Source: Halomonas sp. HL-93 (GTDB lineage Bacteria; Pseudomonadota; Gammaproteobacteria; Pseudomonadales; Halomonadaceae). Taken from it: a stretch of DNA of 64,000 nucleotides. This document shows, piece after piece, positions 39,058 to 48,857 of this stretch. The translations under genes and the position numbers were made by a program. The stretch is from positions 3,534,001 through 3,598,000 of the forward strand of contig NZ_LT593974.1 in assembly GCF_900086985.1 (NCBI RefSeq), in the 5' to 3' direction. Under the pieces are notes generated by a model, which had not been told where the DNA came from, searched no databases, and saw only the letters and a list, made by a program, of their open reading frames with translations. The first letter of the stretch is position 1. Every line of letters begins with the position of its first letter.

Positions 39058-40946
39058 AATTTTCTCCTTTACGCTGGCGATATCTATGGTTGATCGCGGT
39101 GCCGTTAGGCCTCGTCTTCTGTATGTGGCAAGCCGCGCTACTTGCCCGGGAGCAGGCACTGACCAACCTTCAGGAGGAAGCAGAAAACGAACTCCGCCTT
39201 TCCGCTGCCAACCTAAACGGCTATCTGTTGCGCTACGACTATCTGCCCCAGCTGCTGGCCACGCGCGAGGGTGTCCAGCGTTTCCTAGCGTCACCCAATC
39301 GCCAAGACCCCATGCCACTCAACTTACTGCTCGACCGTTTCCGTTTTACTTCGGGGGTATCTGACGTGTACCTCCTAGATCGGGATGCTGACACAGTCGC
39401 CGCCAGCAACTGGCACCGTCCAAACACTTTTATCGGACAAAATTACGCTTTTCGGAGCTATTACCGAGAGGCGATGGCAGGCGGGGAAGGACGTTTTTAC
39501 GGACTTGGCCTTCAATCTCAGGAGCGCGGTTATTACTTTTCAGCGCCTGTGTGGCTAGATGACACCTCACCGGATGCACGTCCCGACGGCGTCCTTGTCA
39601 TAAAAGTACTGCTCAACGACGTTGAGGAAAGCTGGGCGGAACAGGACTCAACGCTCTTTGTTACCGATGACGACAATATTATCTTTCTCGCCAGCCAGCC
39701 CGAACTGCGCATGAACGCGCTGTATCCACTTACCGAGGGGCAGCGGCAAGCGTTGCATGAGACAAAGCGCTATGGCCAAGAACCACTGACCCCATCAGGC
39801 ATTCAGGTTCAAGACGTGCATGGTGCTCACAGCCAAATCGTAACCTTTCAAGAGGAGCCGCTCAGTGATGGGCACTACCTGAACCTGACCCGCGAAATCC
39901 CCGAGTTTGGCTGGCAAATGCATATTCTTAAGCCGCTTAGTCCGGTCGTGAACGCGCAGTGGATGGCTGCATTAATGGCCGGCGGCCTCTATGGAGTTGT
40001 CACTCTGGCTGCGGGTATTGGCTGGCAACGATTACGCCTCCGCCGTGAGCGCGAGACATTCGCCGAACGCGAGCGGCAAACCTTGGCCCGCGTACGCGAT
40101 GAACTGGAAATGAGCGTTGAGCGACGCACCCGCGACCTCGTCGCCAGCAACCAACGCCTATCTGATGAAATAGACGAGCGTCGCCGTGCAGAAGCCAACC
40201 TGAGGCAAACCCAAGATGAATTAATTCAAGCAGCTAAGCTGGCGGTATTAGGTCAGCTCGCGGCTGGCATTAATCACGAGCTTAATCAACCGCTAGCGGC
40301 TATTCGCGCCTATAGCGAAAACGCCCGGCGTTTTATCGAACTTTCGAGAGTGGAGCAAGCGGACGCCAACCTAGAGCAAATTATTGAGCTCACCCAAAGG
40401 ATGGCCGACATTAGCGCTCAACTACGCCAATTTTCCCGCAAAAGTAGCGACCGTCCTGAGACGATTTCCGTTCAAGCGTGTGCCGATTACGCATTACGCC
40501 TTTTCCAAAGCCGCCTTCGCGACGATCACGTTCGTGTCGAACAGCATTGGCCCGAGGATACGCTCTGGGTAAAGGCCGACCTAGTGCGTCTGGAGCAAGT
40601 ACTGGTCAATTTAATTGGCAATGCGCTCCAGGCTATGAAAGAGACCGCTACGCCGCAACTTACGCTTAGTGCTCACGCCGAAAACCAACAGATCATCATT
40701 CGGGTTGCCGATAACGGCCCAGGCATTCCCCCTTCCTACCTTGAACAGGTTTTCGAGCCGTTTTTCACTACCAAAGCGCCCGGTAGCGGTTTAGGCTTAG
40801 GATTGTCCATTTCATCGCGTATCATGGATGATCTAGGTGGAAAGTTGCAGGCAGCTAACCTGCCCGATAGTGGCGCTTGCTTTACCATTATACTTCCTCT
40901 CGCGCCCGCGCCGCGAGCTACCCAGGAGATTCATTCCGATGCATGA
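39054..40946 (+). CDS. dctB: DctB-type sensor histidine kinase
   Basis: 630 residues. A membrane span (about 11-31), a periplasmic double-Cache sensor region (about 35-295), a second span (about 300-322), a coiled linker (about 325-395), HisKA with phosphorylated H408 (GINHELNQPLAAIRAY) and a HATPase domain (NLIGNALQA, DNGPGIP, GLGLG). This is the DctB layout, which senses C4-dicarboxylates in known members. It overlaps lldR (ATGA) and dctD (8 bp). No dctPQM operon lies next to it, so the sensed acid and the target genes are open. Confidence 0.87.
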   Translation: MKFSPLRWRYLWLIAVPLGLVFCMWQAALLAREQALTNLQEEAENELRLSAANLNGYLLRYDYLPQLLATREGVQRFLASPNRQDPMPLNLLLDRFRFTSGVSDVYLLDRDADTVAASNWHRPNTFIGQNYAFRSYYREAMAGGEGRFYGLGLQSQERGYYFSAPVWLDDTSPDARPDGVLVIKVLLNDVEESWAEQDSTLFVTDDDNIIFLASQPELRMNALYPLTEGQRQALHETKRYGQEPLTPSGIQVQDVHGAHSQIVTFQEEPLSDGHYLNLTREIPEFGWQMHILKPLSPVVNAQWMAALMAGGLYGVVTLAAGIGWQRLRLRRERETFAERERQTLARVRDELEMSVERRTRDLVASNQRLSDEIDERRRAEANLRQTQDELIQAAKLAVLGQLAAGINHELNQPLAAIRAYSENARRFIELSRVEQADANLEQIIELTQRMADISAQLRQFSRKSSDRPETISVQACADYALRLFQSRLRDDHVRVEQHWPEDTLWVKADLVRLEQVLVNLIGNALQAMKETATPQLTLSAHAENQQIIIRVADNGPGIPPSYLEQVFEPFFTTKAPGSGLGLGLSISSRIMDDLGGKLQAANLPDSGACFTIILPLAPAPRATQEIHSDA

Positions 40947-42321
40947 GCCGTCGACGCTGCCGGTCATGGTGATTGACGACGAACCGCATCTGCGAATCAC
41001 CGCCAGCCAGACCCTCGAACTTGCCGGTTATACACCGCACTGCTTTGAATCCGCTGAAGCGGCACTAGCGGCCTTACCCGTCAACTTTCCCGGCGTGATT
41101 GTCAGCGACATTCGCATGCCTGGCATGGATGGCATGACGCTGCTGCACGAACTCCATCGTCGCGACAGCACCCTGCCAATTATTTTGATTACCGGACATG
41201 GTGATATTTCAACCGCTGTTGAAGCCATGCGCGCCGGTGCCTGGGACTTTCTGGAAAAACCTTTCGCCGGCGAAGAACTGCTTGATGTAGTGCGTCGTGG
41301 CATCGAAACGCGCCAGCTCAGCCTGGAAAACAACCGCCTTAAAGCGGAGCTTGAAGCCCAGCAAGCGGCGCTCGGTCCGCGTTTGGTAGGTCGTACGCAG
41401 GTGATTTCACGGCTGGCGGCGATGATTCAGCGCATCAGCCAAGTAGAAGCTGACGTTTTGCTGTTTGGTGAAACTGGCACTGGCAAAGACCTCGTTGCCC
41501 GCGCTATTCACGAACGCAGCGCTCGGCGCAACCACCCCTTTATGGCAATTAACTGCGGCGCGGTTCCAGAAAACACCATCGAGTCTGAGCTATTCGGGCA
41601 TGAGAAAGGGGCGTTTACCGGCGCCGTTGAGCGGCGAATCGGCAAATTCGAACACGCGAACGGGGGGACGGTGTTCTTGGATGAAATTGAATCCATGCCC
41701 CTCGCGCTGCAGGTTAAATTGCTGCGTGTACTGCAAGAACGTCATATTGAAAGGCTAGGCGCCAACGAAGCGGTACCCCTCGATATCCGCGTCATTGCCG
41801 CCACCAAAGTTGATCTCAAAGTAGCCGCCGAAGATGGTCGCTTTCGTGAAGACCTGTATTACCGACTCAACGTCGTCACCTTACCACTTCCGGCGCTCAG
41901 AGAGAGGCGTGAAGATATCCCGCTGCTGTTTCAGCACTTTGCCGTCGTGGCCGCCAACCGCAGTGGCCTGGAAGCACCCACCGTCGACAGCCACGGCGTC
42001 GCCAGCTTGCTGGCCCACGATTGGCCAGGTAACGTGCGCGAATTGCGTAATCTGGCCGAGCGCTATGTGTTGCTCGGTGCGGCCTTCGATTACCGGTTGG
42101 ATGCACTGCTCGAAGGGGCCCAAGCAGATACCGAAGAACCCACCCTACCTCGCCAGGTCGAACTGTTCGAAAAAAGCCTGATCAGCCAGTCGCTATCTCG
42201 CTACCACGGCCGCGTCACTGAAGTTTGCCAGCACCTAGGCATTCCCCGCAAAACCTTCTACGACAAACTAAAAAAACACGGGTTACATGCTGACGACTAC
42301 CGCCATAGTAGCGAACCCTGA
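40939..42321 (+). CDS. dctD: DctD-type sigma-54-dependent response regulator
   Basis: 460 residues from the ATG at 40939 (AGGAG upstream); an earlier in-frame ATG lies inside dctB. Receiver domain with D13/D14 and phospho-acceptor D57 (VSDIRMPG), an AAA+ domain with Walker A GETGTGKD (177-184) and the sigma-54 loop GAFTGA (224-229), and a C-terminal Fis-type helix-turn-helix. It should activate a sigma-54 promoter when phosphorylated by the DctB partner. The last 25 bp overlap the convergent ydjM-like gene. A candidate target is the TAXI-TRAP operon 5.4 kb downstream. Confidence 0.9.
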   Translation: MHEPSTLPVMVIDDEPHLRITASQTLELAGYTPHCFESAEAALAALPVNFPGVIVSDIRMPGMDGMTLLHELHRRDSTLPIILITGHGDISTAVEAMRAGAWDFLEKPFAGEELLDVVRRGIETRQLSLENNRLKAELEAQQAALGPRLVGRTQVISRLAAMIQRISQVEADVLLFGETGTGKDLVARAIHERSARRNHPFMAINCGAVPENTIESELFGHEKGAFTGAVERRIGKFEHANGGTVFLDEIESMPLALQVKLLRVLQERHIERLGANEAVPLDIRVIAATKVDLKVAAEDGRFREDLYYRLNVVTLPLPALRERREDIPLLFQHFAVVAANRSGLEAPTVDSHGVASLLAHDWPGNVRELRNLAERYVLLGAAFDYRLDALLEGAQADTEEPTLPRQVELFEKSLISQSLSRYHGRVTEVCQHLGIPRKTFYDKLKKHGLHADDYRHSSEP

Positions 42322-42968
42322 GTTAATAGCTCGCCGAGCACGTTCCAGGGCGGAAGCCAAGGCCAGAGCGGTAACAAGGCAACCAGCATCAACATATTCG
42401 ATAGCGGGCGACGGCAATCACCAAACTTCAACGCAGTGCCAAATGACCGCTTAAGCCGCGCACCTTCCAAATCGACGCTGTAAATTTCGTCCAACGTCAA
42501 GTGTACGATAAACCCAAGCCATACTGCCGCCCCATGCGACCAGGCAAGCCACGCAGGCTGTGATAGGAGTTGGAAGCTAACAGCAGTCGTCAACAGCGTA
42601 CAAAGCAGACTCGCCAGCAACGAATGCCAAATACCGCGATGCACGGTGAACCGTGAAAAGGTGATGCCAGCAAAGTAGCGCACTGTGATGTATACCCCAG
42701 CGCACGCCATCAGCAACTGCCCCGCGGACAACCAGGGCTGCAGTATGAGTACGCCAAGGACCAGTGCGGGTATTGATAAAATATTAAAAATAAGCCGGAT
42801 CGAGTGAGATCGATCCGCATCAATATCGGGCAAAATACCGCCAAACGCGGCCAGCGCCACCATCAGTAACGCTTGAGAAGGTGACCACCACTGCGCATGC
42901 CAGCCAGCATAAGCCAACAGCATACCGCCTGCGGTGGCCACCGTGAGGTGGGTGCGAAAATTCGCCAT
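42297..42968 (-). CDS. YdjM-like membrane-bound metal-dependent hydrolase
   Basis: 223 residues with about five to six membrane spans. The family signature is present: N-terminal H7 (MANFRTHL), GGILPDIDADRSHS, FTVHRGIWHSLLAS and VHLTLDEIYSVD, residues thought to bind metal. E. coli YdjM (DUF457 family) is LexA-regulated; I see no LexA box upstream here. The biochemical role is not established. It converges on dctD with a 25-bp coding overlap. Confidence 0.83.
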   Translation of the reverse strand: MANFRTHLTVATAGGMLLAYAGWHAQWWSPSQALLMVALAAFGGILPDIDADRSHSIRLIFNILSIPALVLGVLILQPWLSAGQLLMACAGVYITVRYFAGITFSRFTVHRGIWHSLLASLLCTLLTTAVSFQLLSQPAWLAWSHGAAVWLGFIVHLTLDEIYSVDLEGARLKRSFGTALKFGDCRRPLSNMLMLVALLPLWPWLPPWNVLGELLTQGSLLWR

Positions 42969-43056
42969 GGCGTGCTCGACCAGAAAACTGTATAAATTAA
43001 CAGATTTATGGCCGATACAACACGCGTTATCAAGAAAAATAGAGGAAAAGAAGCGC

Positions 43057-43605
43057 TTAAGAAGCGTTTGGCTCGGCGAGGAACTTATCTTTTAATTTTA
43101 CATAGTTACCCGCGGTATAAGGAAAGAATGCCCGCTCTTTGTCTTTCAGGGGGCGTAATGCTTTGGCTGGGTTACCCGCATAAACGTAGCCGCTTTCCAG
43201 ATGCTTGCCCGGCGTTACCACCGCACCGGCGGCAATAATCACTTCATCTTCCACCACGGCGCCATCCATCACAATGGCTCCCATACCGACTAAAATGCGG
43301 CTGCCCAGCGTACAGCCATGCAGGATGGCTTTATGGCCAATGGTCACATCATCACCAACGGTGAGCGGGAAACCGTCGGGATTAAATTCGCTGGCATGGG
43401 TAATATGCAGCACACTGCCATCCTGAACGCTGGTACGCGCGCCAATACGAATACGGTGCATATCTCCACGGATGACCGTCATCGGCCACACAGAACTGTC
43501 ATCACCCAACTCAACATCGCCAATCACTACGCTGGCCGAATCAATAAATACCCGTTTACCCAAACGCGGGGTCACATTGTCAAAGCTTCTCAAGGCGCTA
43601 CTCAT
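43057..43605 (-). CDS. Gamma-carbonic-anhydrase-like hexapeptide protein (YrdA family)
   Basis: 182 residues forming a left-handed beta helix with hexapeptide repeats. Metal-ligand histidines are visible in VLHITHA (H67/H70) and GHKAILHG (H91, H96). YrdA/PaaY-type members bind zinc but often show little CO2 hydration activity. GGAGGAG precedes the start. It neighbours prlC, a pairing also seen in pseudomonads. Confidence 0.9.
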   Translation of the reverse strand: MSSALRSFDNVTPRLGKRVFIDSASVVIGDVELGDDSSVWPMTVIRGDMHRIRIGARTSVQDGSVLHITHASEFNPDGFPLTVGDDVTIGHKAILHGCTLGSRILVGMGAIVMDGAVVEDEVIIAAGAVVTPGKHLESGYVYAGNPAKALRPLKDKERAFFPYTAGNYVKLKDKFLAEPNAS

Positions 43606-43643
43606 TGTCTCCTCCTCGCTCTCTATGAAGTGATAACGCCTTA

Positions 43644-44984
43644 CTATAGCAATCCGCTTAGTAGAACCATAAGCGTCAGCGGAATCGATACCCAGCGAAC
43701 CACATTACGCCACCATAAATAGCGACGCTCACCGACGCCCAGTGCCTTCATTGCCGTGCTGCGAGGCATGATCCAGACAGCAAATATCGAGATTAACAGC
43801 CCGCCTAATGGCAAGAAAATATCCGGCGGTACACTGCTCACTAACTCGAACACGTTGCGCCCCAGCAGCGGGCGAAAGTCAGCAAGCGTAGAGAACGACA
43901 ACGCCGATAGCAGTCCAATCAACCAGACGCTCAACGCTACCACCGCCGTTGAGACGCTACGCCGCCAACCAAACCCCTGTAATGTAGCCACCATGGGCTC
44001 AGCCAAATTAATCGCCGAGGTCCAGGTCGCCAACAGCAGTAGCAAAAAGAACAGGCTCAACCAAAGCGAGCCCCAGGGAAGCTCAGAAAACGCTATCGGC
44101 AGCGTTACGAACATCAACCCTGGGCCATCGGCAGGGTCCATTCCTTGAGCAAATACCACTGAAAAAATGGCAATACCGGCCAGTAACGCAACGCTAATAT
44201 CCAACACTGCTACCGCTATGGCCGCACCCGGTAGGCTCTGTTCGTCAGGCATATAGGCGCCATAAGCCATCAACGCGCACGCCCCCACCGCCAGGGTAAA
44301 AAAGGCATGCCCCATGGCATGCAATACAACGCTGGGCGTTAGCGCGTCAAAAGAGGGTAAAAATAGCCACGCCAGCGCATCAGCAAATCCGCTGGTGGTG
44401 GCCGCATAGGCCGCCAGTAACAGCAACAAGCCATACAATAAAGGCATCAACAGGTTATTTAATCGTTCCAGGCCTTTCGCAACGCCTGCTGCAACCACCG
44501 CCATGGTCATAAACAAAAACAACGTGTGGTTAAAAATCAGCAGGCCCGGATTGGCGAGAAAAGACTCAAAACCGGCACCGATTTCTGTTGCACTGGCCTC
44601 CTTAAAGTTTCCGTTGATCGATGCCACCAAAAACTCAATAGACCAGCCAGAAACCACCGAGTAAAACGACAAAATGCAAAACACGGTAAAGGCCCCAAAA
44701 AGGCCCAGCCAACGCCAGTGACGCGAGGCGCCAGCCTCTGCCGCCAATGCGCCAAGTGCCTGCATGGGGCCTTGGCGTCCTGCCCGGCCAATTAAAATTT
44801 CCGCCATCATCACGGGAATACCCAACAACAGAACAAATGCCACATAAATTAATAAAAAAGCGGCCCCGCCGTTTTCACCCGCAACGTAAGGAAAGCGCCA
44901 GATATTACCTAACCCCACCGCAGCGCCTGTTACCGCTAGGATAAAGGCTCGCTTTGACCCCCAGCGCTCTAGCGTTTTACTCAT
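43644..44984 (-). CDS. Sodium-dependent transporter, NSS/SNF family
   Basis: 446 residues with 11 membrane spans, as in bacterial NSS members such as TnaT and MhsT. The TM1 signature GAAVGLGNIWRFPYVAGENG carries the sodium and substrate contacts. The usual substrates are hydrophobic amino acids; which one cannot be read here. GGGAG precedes the ATG. Single gene between the gamma-carbonic anhydrase gene and the divergent prlC. Confidence 0.92.
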   Translation of the reverse strand: MSKTLERWGSKRAFILAVTGAAVGLGNIWRFPYVAGENGGAAFLLIYVAFVLLLGIPVMMAEILIGRAGRQGPMQALGALAAEAGASRHWRWLGLFGAFTVFCILSFYSVVSGWSIEFLVASINGNFKEASATEIGAGFESFLANPGLLIFNHTLFLFMTMAVVAAGVAKGLERLNNLLMPLLYGLLLLLAAYAATTSGFADALAWLFLPSFDALTPSVVLHAMGHAFFTLAVGACALMAYGAYMPDEQSLPGAAIAVAVLDISVALLAGIAIFSVVFAQGMDPADGPGLMFVTLPIAFSELPWGSLWLSLFFLLLLLATWTSAINLAEPMVATLQGFGWRRSVSTAVVALSVWLIGLLSALSFSTLADFRPLLGRNVFELVSSVPPDIFLPLGGLLISIFAVWIMPRSTAMKALGVGERRYLWWRNVVRWVSIPLTLMVLLSGLL

Positions 44985-45146
44985 TGATGACTCCCGCCTT
45001 GGTGGCCCTAAAAGCCCGCAAGACTAACAGGCGCTGGCTTGAAGGCAAGCCAAGGTAACCTCCTGGCATTGAAACAGCACGCGTTCGCCCGCACTCTGTC
45101 AACATAACGGCGTTTGTCGCGCCCCACCGATACCCAAGAGGTGCCT

Positions 45147-47195
45147 ATGTCCCGCAATCCGCTGCTCGAGAGTCACTCGCTACCCCCGTTCAATGACATC
45201 CGCACTGAACACGTGGTCCCAGCCGTTGAAGCCCTAATAAGCGAAAGTCGTGACACAATCGATCACCTCGCTCAGCAAGCGGCCGTTACAACGCCCACAT
45301 GGGAAAATTTTGCCAAGCCGATTGAAGACGTTAACGACCGGCTCACCCAAGCGTGGTCACCGGTTTCGCACCTCAATAGCACGATGAATACACCCGAACT
45401 TCGCGAAGCGTACCAGACCTGTCTGGAACAACTTTCCGCATTCACCACTTGGGTAGGGCAGCACGAGGGGCTGTTTCACGGCTGGCAAGCGCTAAAAGAG
45501 GGCTCAGCATGGGCCCAAATGGATGCCGCACAGCAACGCACAGTTGATAACGCGCTACGCGATTTCCGCCTGGCGGGTGTTGACTTACCCGCCGATAAAA
45601 AAGCCCGTTATGGCGCTATTCAAGCGCGCTTGTCGATGCTATCCAACCAGTTTTCCAATAATGTGCTGGACGCAACGCAGGCATGGCATAAAGACATCGA
45701 AAGTGCCGACACTCTCGCAGGCGTGCCGCAAAGTGCGCTCGATACGCTAAAAGCAACCGCCGACGCGAAAGGCATTACCGGGTACCGTATTACGCTCGAC
45801 TTTCCCAGCTTCTTCCCGGTAGTTAGTTATGCGGATAATCGCGAACTACGCCGTGAAGTCTATACCGCATTTGTGACCCGTGCGTCTGACCAAGGTCCCG
45901 ATGCTGGCCAATTCGACAACGCCCCTATTTTTGAAGAAATCTTGTCGCTACGCCAGGAACTGGCCCACCTACTTGGCTTCGACACCTACGCCGACTACTC
46001 GCTCGCGACCAAGATGGCCGACTCACCCGAGCAGGTGCTCGCTTTTCTGAACGACTTGGCGAACCGAGCTGTTCCACAAGCCAAGCAGGAATTTACCGAA
46101 TTAAGTGATTTTGCTCGGGATGAACTTGGCATTGAGTCGCTAGAGCCTTGGGATGTGGCCTACGTTAGTGAAAAACTGCGTGAAGCACGCCACGCTATTT
46201 CGCAAGAACAGCTCCGCCCTTATTTTCCTGCCCCACAGGTGGTCGATGGGTTGTTCCAAGTGGTGGAGCGCCTCTACAGCGTGCGCTTTACAGAAGATAA
46301 TCAAGTGCCGCGCTATCACGATGACGTGCGTTTCTATTGGATCACCGACAATGACCGGCCCATTGCCGGGTTTTATCTAGATCTATATACCCGAGAAGGC
46401 AAGCGTGGCGGTGCCTGGATGGCAGACTGCCGCGTACGCCGCCAGGTGAATAGCGGCTTGCAGCTCCCCGTCGCCTTTCTTACCTGCAATTTCACACCTC
46501 CCGTGGGCAACAAACCTGCGCTGCTAACCCACGATGAAGTGACCACGTTGTTCCATGAGTTTGGCCATGGCTTGCACCACATGCTGACGAAGCAAACGAT
46601 TGCGGACATTTCCGGCATCAACGGGGTTGCCTGGGATGCCGTAGAGCTACCCAGTCAGTTTATGGAAAACTACTGCTGGGAACGCGAAGGCCTCGACCTG
46701 ATTGCCCGTCATGTGGATAGCGGCGCCCCCCTTCCCGAAGAGCTATTGGCGCGTTTGCAAGCGGCAAAAAACTTCCAGTCGGCGATGGGTATGGCGCGTC
46801 AAATTGAGTTTTCCTTATTCGATCTGCGCTTGCACCATGAACTCGAAGCGCCCAGCGCCAGTGATGTCCAGGAATTGCTGAATGAGGTACGCGAGCGCGT
46901 TTCGGTAGTACCGACCGTTTCGTTTAACCGTTTCCAAAACAGTTTTGGGCATATTTTCGCAGGCGGCTACGCGGCGGGTTACTACAGCTACAAATGGGCC
47001 GAAGTGTTGTCTGCCGATGCCTGGAGTGCCTTTGAAGAAGCCGGTATTTTCGACCCCACTACGGGCCAGCGTTTCCGGCAGGAAGTGCTTGAACAAGGCG
47101 GCGCACGCGATGCTGCCGAGTTATTCCACGCCTTCCGTGGCCGCGATCCCAGCGTCGAGCCACTTCTACGCCACAGCGGCATTCGAGCCGCTTAA
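45147..47195 (+). CDS. prlC: Oligopeptidase A
   Basis: 682 residues from the ATG at 45147 (AGAGG upstream); a TTG 33 bp earlier is unsupported. M3-family zinc metallopeptidase with HEFGH at 470-474 and the downstream Glu ligand in the VAWDAVELPSQFMENY region. It degrades short peptides, including cleaved signal peptides, in the cytosol. The length equals E. coli PrlC (680). Followed by yheV. Confidence 0.96.
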   Translation: MSRNPLLESHSLPPFNDIRTEHVVPAVEALISESRDTIDHLAQQAAVTTPTWENFAKPIEDVNDRLTQAWSPVSHLNSTMNTPELREAYQTCLEQLSAFTTWVGQHEGLFHGWQALKEGSAWAQMDAAQQRTVDNALRDFRLAGVDLPADKKARYGAIQARLSMLSNQFSNNVLDATQAWHKDIESADTLAGVPQSALDTLKATADAKGITGYRITLDFPSFFPVVSYADNRELRREVYTAFVTRASDQGPDAGQFDNAPIFEEILSLRQELAHLLGFDTYADYSLATKMADSPEQVLAFLNDLANRAVPQAKQEFTELSDFARDELGIESLEPWDVAYVSEKLREARHAISQEQLRPYFPAPQVVDGLFQVVERLYSVRFTEDNQVPRYHDDVRFYWITDNDRPIAGFYLDLYTREGKRGGAWMADCRVRRQVNSGLQLPVAFLTCNFTPPVGNKPALLTHDEVTTLFHEFGHGLHHMLTKQTIADISGINGVAWDAVELPSQFMENYCWEREGLDLIARHVDSGAPLPEELLARLQAAKNFQSAMGMARQIEFSLFDLRLHHELEAPSASDVQELLNEVRERVSVVPTVSFNRFQNSFGHIFAGGYAAGYYSYKWAEVLSADAWSAFEEAGIFDPTTGQRFRQEVLEQGGARDAAELFHAFRGRDPSVEPLLRHSGIRAA

Positions 47196-47252
47196 ATCCG
47201 TATAGCCTATGCACGCCGACCTCAAGGGTTGGCGTGCCTTTGGAGTAGTATC

Positions 47253-47510
47253 ATGTCGAATGTGAAACGCTTTATTGCGGGCGTGACCTGCCCGCGCTGT
47301 GCTGCCATGGATCGCATTCGCGCCTGGGAGCAAAATGGCATCCGCTATCGAGAATGCGTCAGCTGTGATTTTTTCGAGCAGCTACCCATTGAAGATGATG
47401 CACCGGCTGAGCTAAGCACTCGCGTCAATCAAGCCCGCCCGACACCCGCCCAAGACGACATCCAGCCTGTGAGGATTATGGACCCCAACCATAAGCCCTC
47501 TGACCCATAG
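47253..47510 (+). CDS. yheV: YheV-like zinc-ribbon protein
   Basis: 85 residues from the ATG at 47253 (GGAG 8 bp upstream). Two CxxC pairs (CPRC and CVSC) around RYRECVSCDFFEQLP form a predicted zinc ribbon, as in E. coli YheV (DUF2387). The C-terminal half is Pro/Asp-rich and less conserved. Function unknown. It follows prlC by 57 bp. Confidence 0.85.
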   Translation: MSNVKRFIAGVTCPRCAAMDRIRAWEQNGIRYRECVSCDFFEQLPIEDDAPAELSTRVNQARPTPAQDDIQPVRIMDPNHKPSDP

Positions 47511-47554
47511 CCACTAAAGAGTTATCGCGTCAGATATTGGAGGGGCCACTATAT

Positions 47555-47570
47555 GTGCGGTTTTACGCAC
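47555..47570 (+). promoter_or_regulatory. Candidate activator-binding inverted repeat upstream of the TAXI-TRAP operon
   Basis: GTGCG-GTTTTA-CGCAC, a perfect 5+5 dyad about 110 bp upstream of the sigma-54-like promoter. A further GTGCG half-site lies at about 47588-47592. This is the distance range of enhancer-type sites for NtrC/DctD-class activators. Confidence 0.45.
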
Positions 47571-47681
47571 ACCCAATAGCGGCTAACGTGCGTATCGCCA
47601 GACACTTCCATGTATTCCATCTACGACCAACGTTTAATATAAAGTTTATAACCAACTGTTTTTAAAGACAAATAATTGCAC

Positions 47682-47697
47682 TGGCACGACAATCGCT
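47682..47697 (+). promoter_or_regulatory. Candidate sigma-54 promoter of the TAXI-TRAP operon
   Basis: TGGCACG-ACAA-TCGCT against the consensus TGGCACG-N4-TTGCW: the -24 element is perfect, the -12 element has one mismatch, and the GG-to-GC spacing is exact. A start near 47708 would give a leader of about 78 nt. Confidence 0.6.
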
Positions 47698-47785
47698 CTA
47701 ATTTATTGCTCACCGTTAGTAGCGTTGCCTGAACCGCACGTCCACTAACGGATTAACAACTCAATAAACATTAGGGAAATTCGCC

Positions 47786-48766
47786 ATGCGCAATTTTAAA
47801 CCGACCACACTGGCATTGCTGACGAGCAGTGCGTTACTCGCTACGGGTAGCGTTCACGCCGACCGCGACGACTGGCCAGACAATTTCACTGTCGGCACAG
47901 CAAGCCAAGGCGGCACGTACTTTGTTTATGGCTCTGGCTGGGCCAACTTTATCGCTGACGAGTTAGACATCTCAGGCGGTGGCGAAGTCACCGGTGGCCC
48001 AACTCAAAACTTGGCACTGGTACATGGCGGCGACATGGCCTTTGGCCTAGCGACCATGGGTCCGGCAGCTGACGCCGTCAATGGCGAAAGCCCTCTCGCG
48101 CCTGGCGAAAAAATGGACAACGTCTGCGCCATGTTCCCGATGTACGAAACCCCGTTCTCCATCGCCGCATTGGCCGACAGCGATATCGAATCCATTTCTG
48201 ATATACCCGACGGCGCACGCATTGGCTTTGGCCCCTCGGCTTCAACCTCTGACACCTATTTCCCAGCGATGCTGGAAGAGCTAGGCGTTGACTTTGACCG
48301 TCGTAACGGCGGCTGGTCAGATCTTGGCGGCCAATTGCAGGATGGCCTGCTTGACGTTGTTGCCTTCGCTGCCGGCATCCCGATTCCAGCAGTTAGCCAG
48401 CTTGAAGTGCAAACCGACGTGAACATTATCGAGTTCACCGAGGAAGAGCTGGAAATCGTCATGGATAAATTCCCCGTCGCGGAATTCACGATCCCCGCTA
48501 GCACCTACGAAACACTGGAAGAAGACGCCCGCGCCGTCTCCATGTGGAACTTCGCAATTGCTGGCTGTGACCTGCCAGAAGACTTTGTTTACGAAGTCAC
48601 CAAAGCCACCATGGAAAACAATGACCGCATGCAGTCCGTTCACCGCAGCGCTGCTAACAGCATCCCGGAGAACATCAAGCACAACACCGTGCTGCCGTTC
48701 CACCCCGGTGCTGCTCGCTGGTACGAAGAGAATGGTCACGAAATTGACGACGATATGATCAACTAA
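47786..48766 (+). CDS. TRAP transporter substrate-binding protein, TAXI family
   Basis: 326 residues. A signal peptide of about 25 residues ends at SVHA/D. The mature start FTVGTASQGGTYFVYGSGWANFI is the TAXI signature (G-T-x2-G-G-T-Y). It binds a carboxylate such as glutamate or 2-oxoglutarate in known relatives. The mature protein is acidic. It is followed by the fused permease, with a hairpin in between that would favour higher expression of this subunit. A sigma-54-like promoter precedes it. Confidence 0.92.
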   Translation: MRNFKPTTLALLTSSALLATGSVHADRDDWPDNFTVGTASQGGTYFVYGSGWANFIADELDISGGGEVTGGPTQNLALVHGGDMAFGLATMGPAADAVNGESPLAPGEKMDNVCAMFPMYETPFSIAALADSDIESISDIPDGARIGFGPSASTSDTYFPAMLEELGVDFDRRNGGWSDLGGQLQDGLLDVVAFAAGIPIPAVSQLEVQTDVNIIEFTEEELEIVMDKFPVAEFTIPASTYETLEEDARAVSMWNFAIAGCDLPEDFVYEVTKATMENNDRMQSVHRSAANSIPENIKHNTVLPFHPGAARWYEENGHEIDDDMIN

Positions 48767-48783
48767 GTCACACTCGTTGCCGG

Positions 48784-48819
48784 CTGCCCCGCACCAACCC
48801 GGTTGGGCGGGGCAGTTTT
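48784..48819 (+). terminator. Attenuating hairpin between TAXI binding protein and permease
   Basis: CTGCCCCGC-a-CCAAC / GTTGG-GCGGGGCAG: 14 bp with one bulge and a 3-nt loop (48784-48815), then only TTTTC. The short T-run suggests partial termination or 3'-end protection of the upstream mRNA. Confidence 0.75.
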
Positions 48820-48857
48820 CGCTAATACCCCTTTGTTTGCTGTGAGGGTGAACTCTA

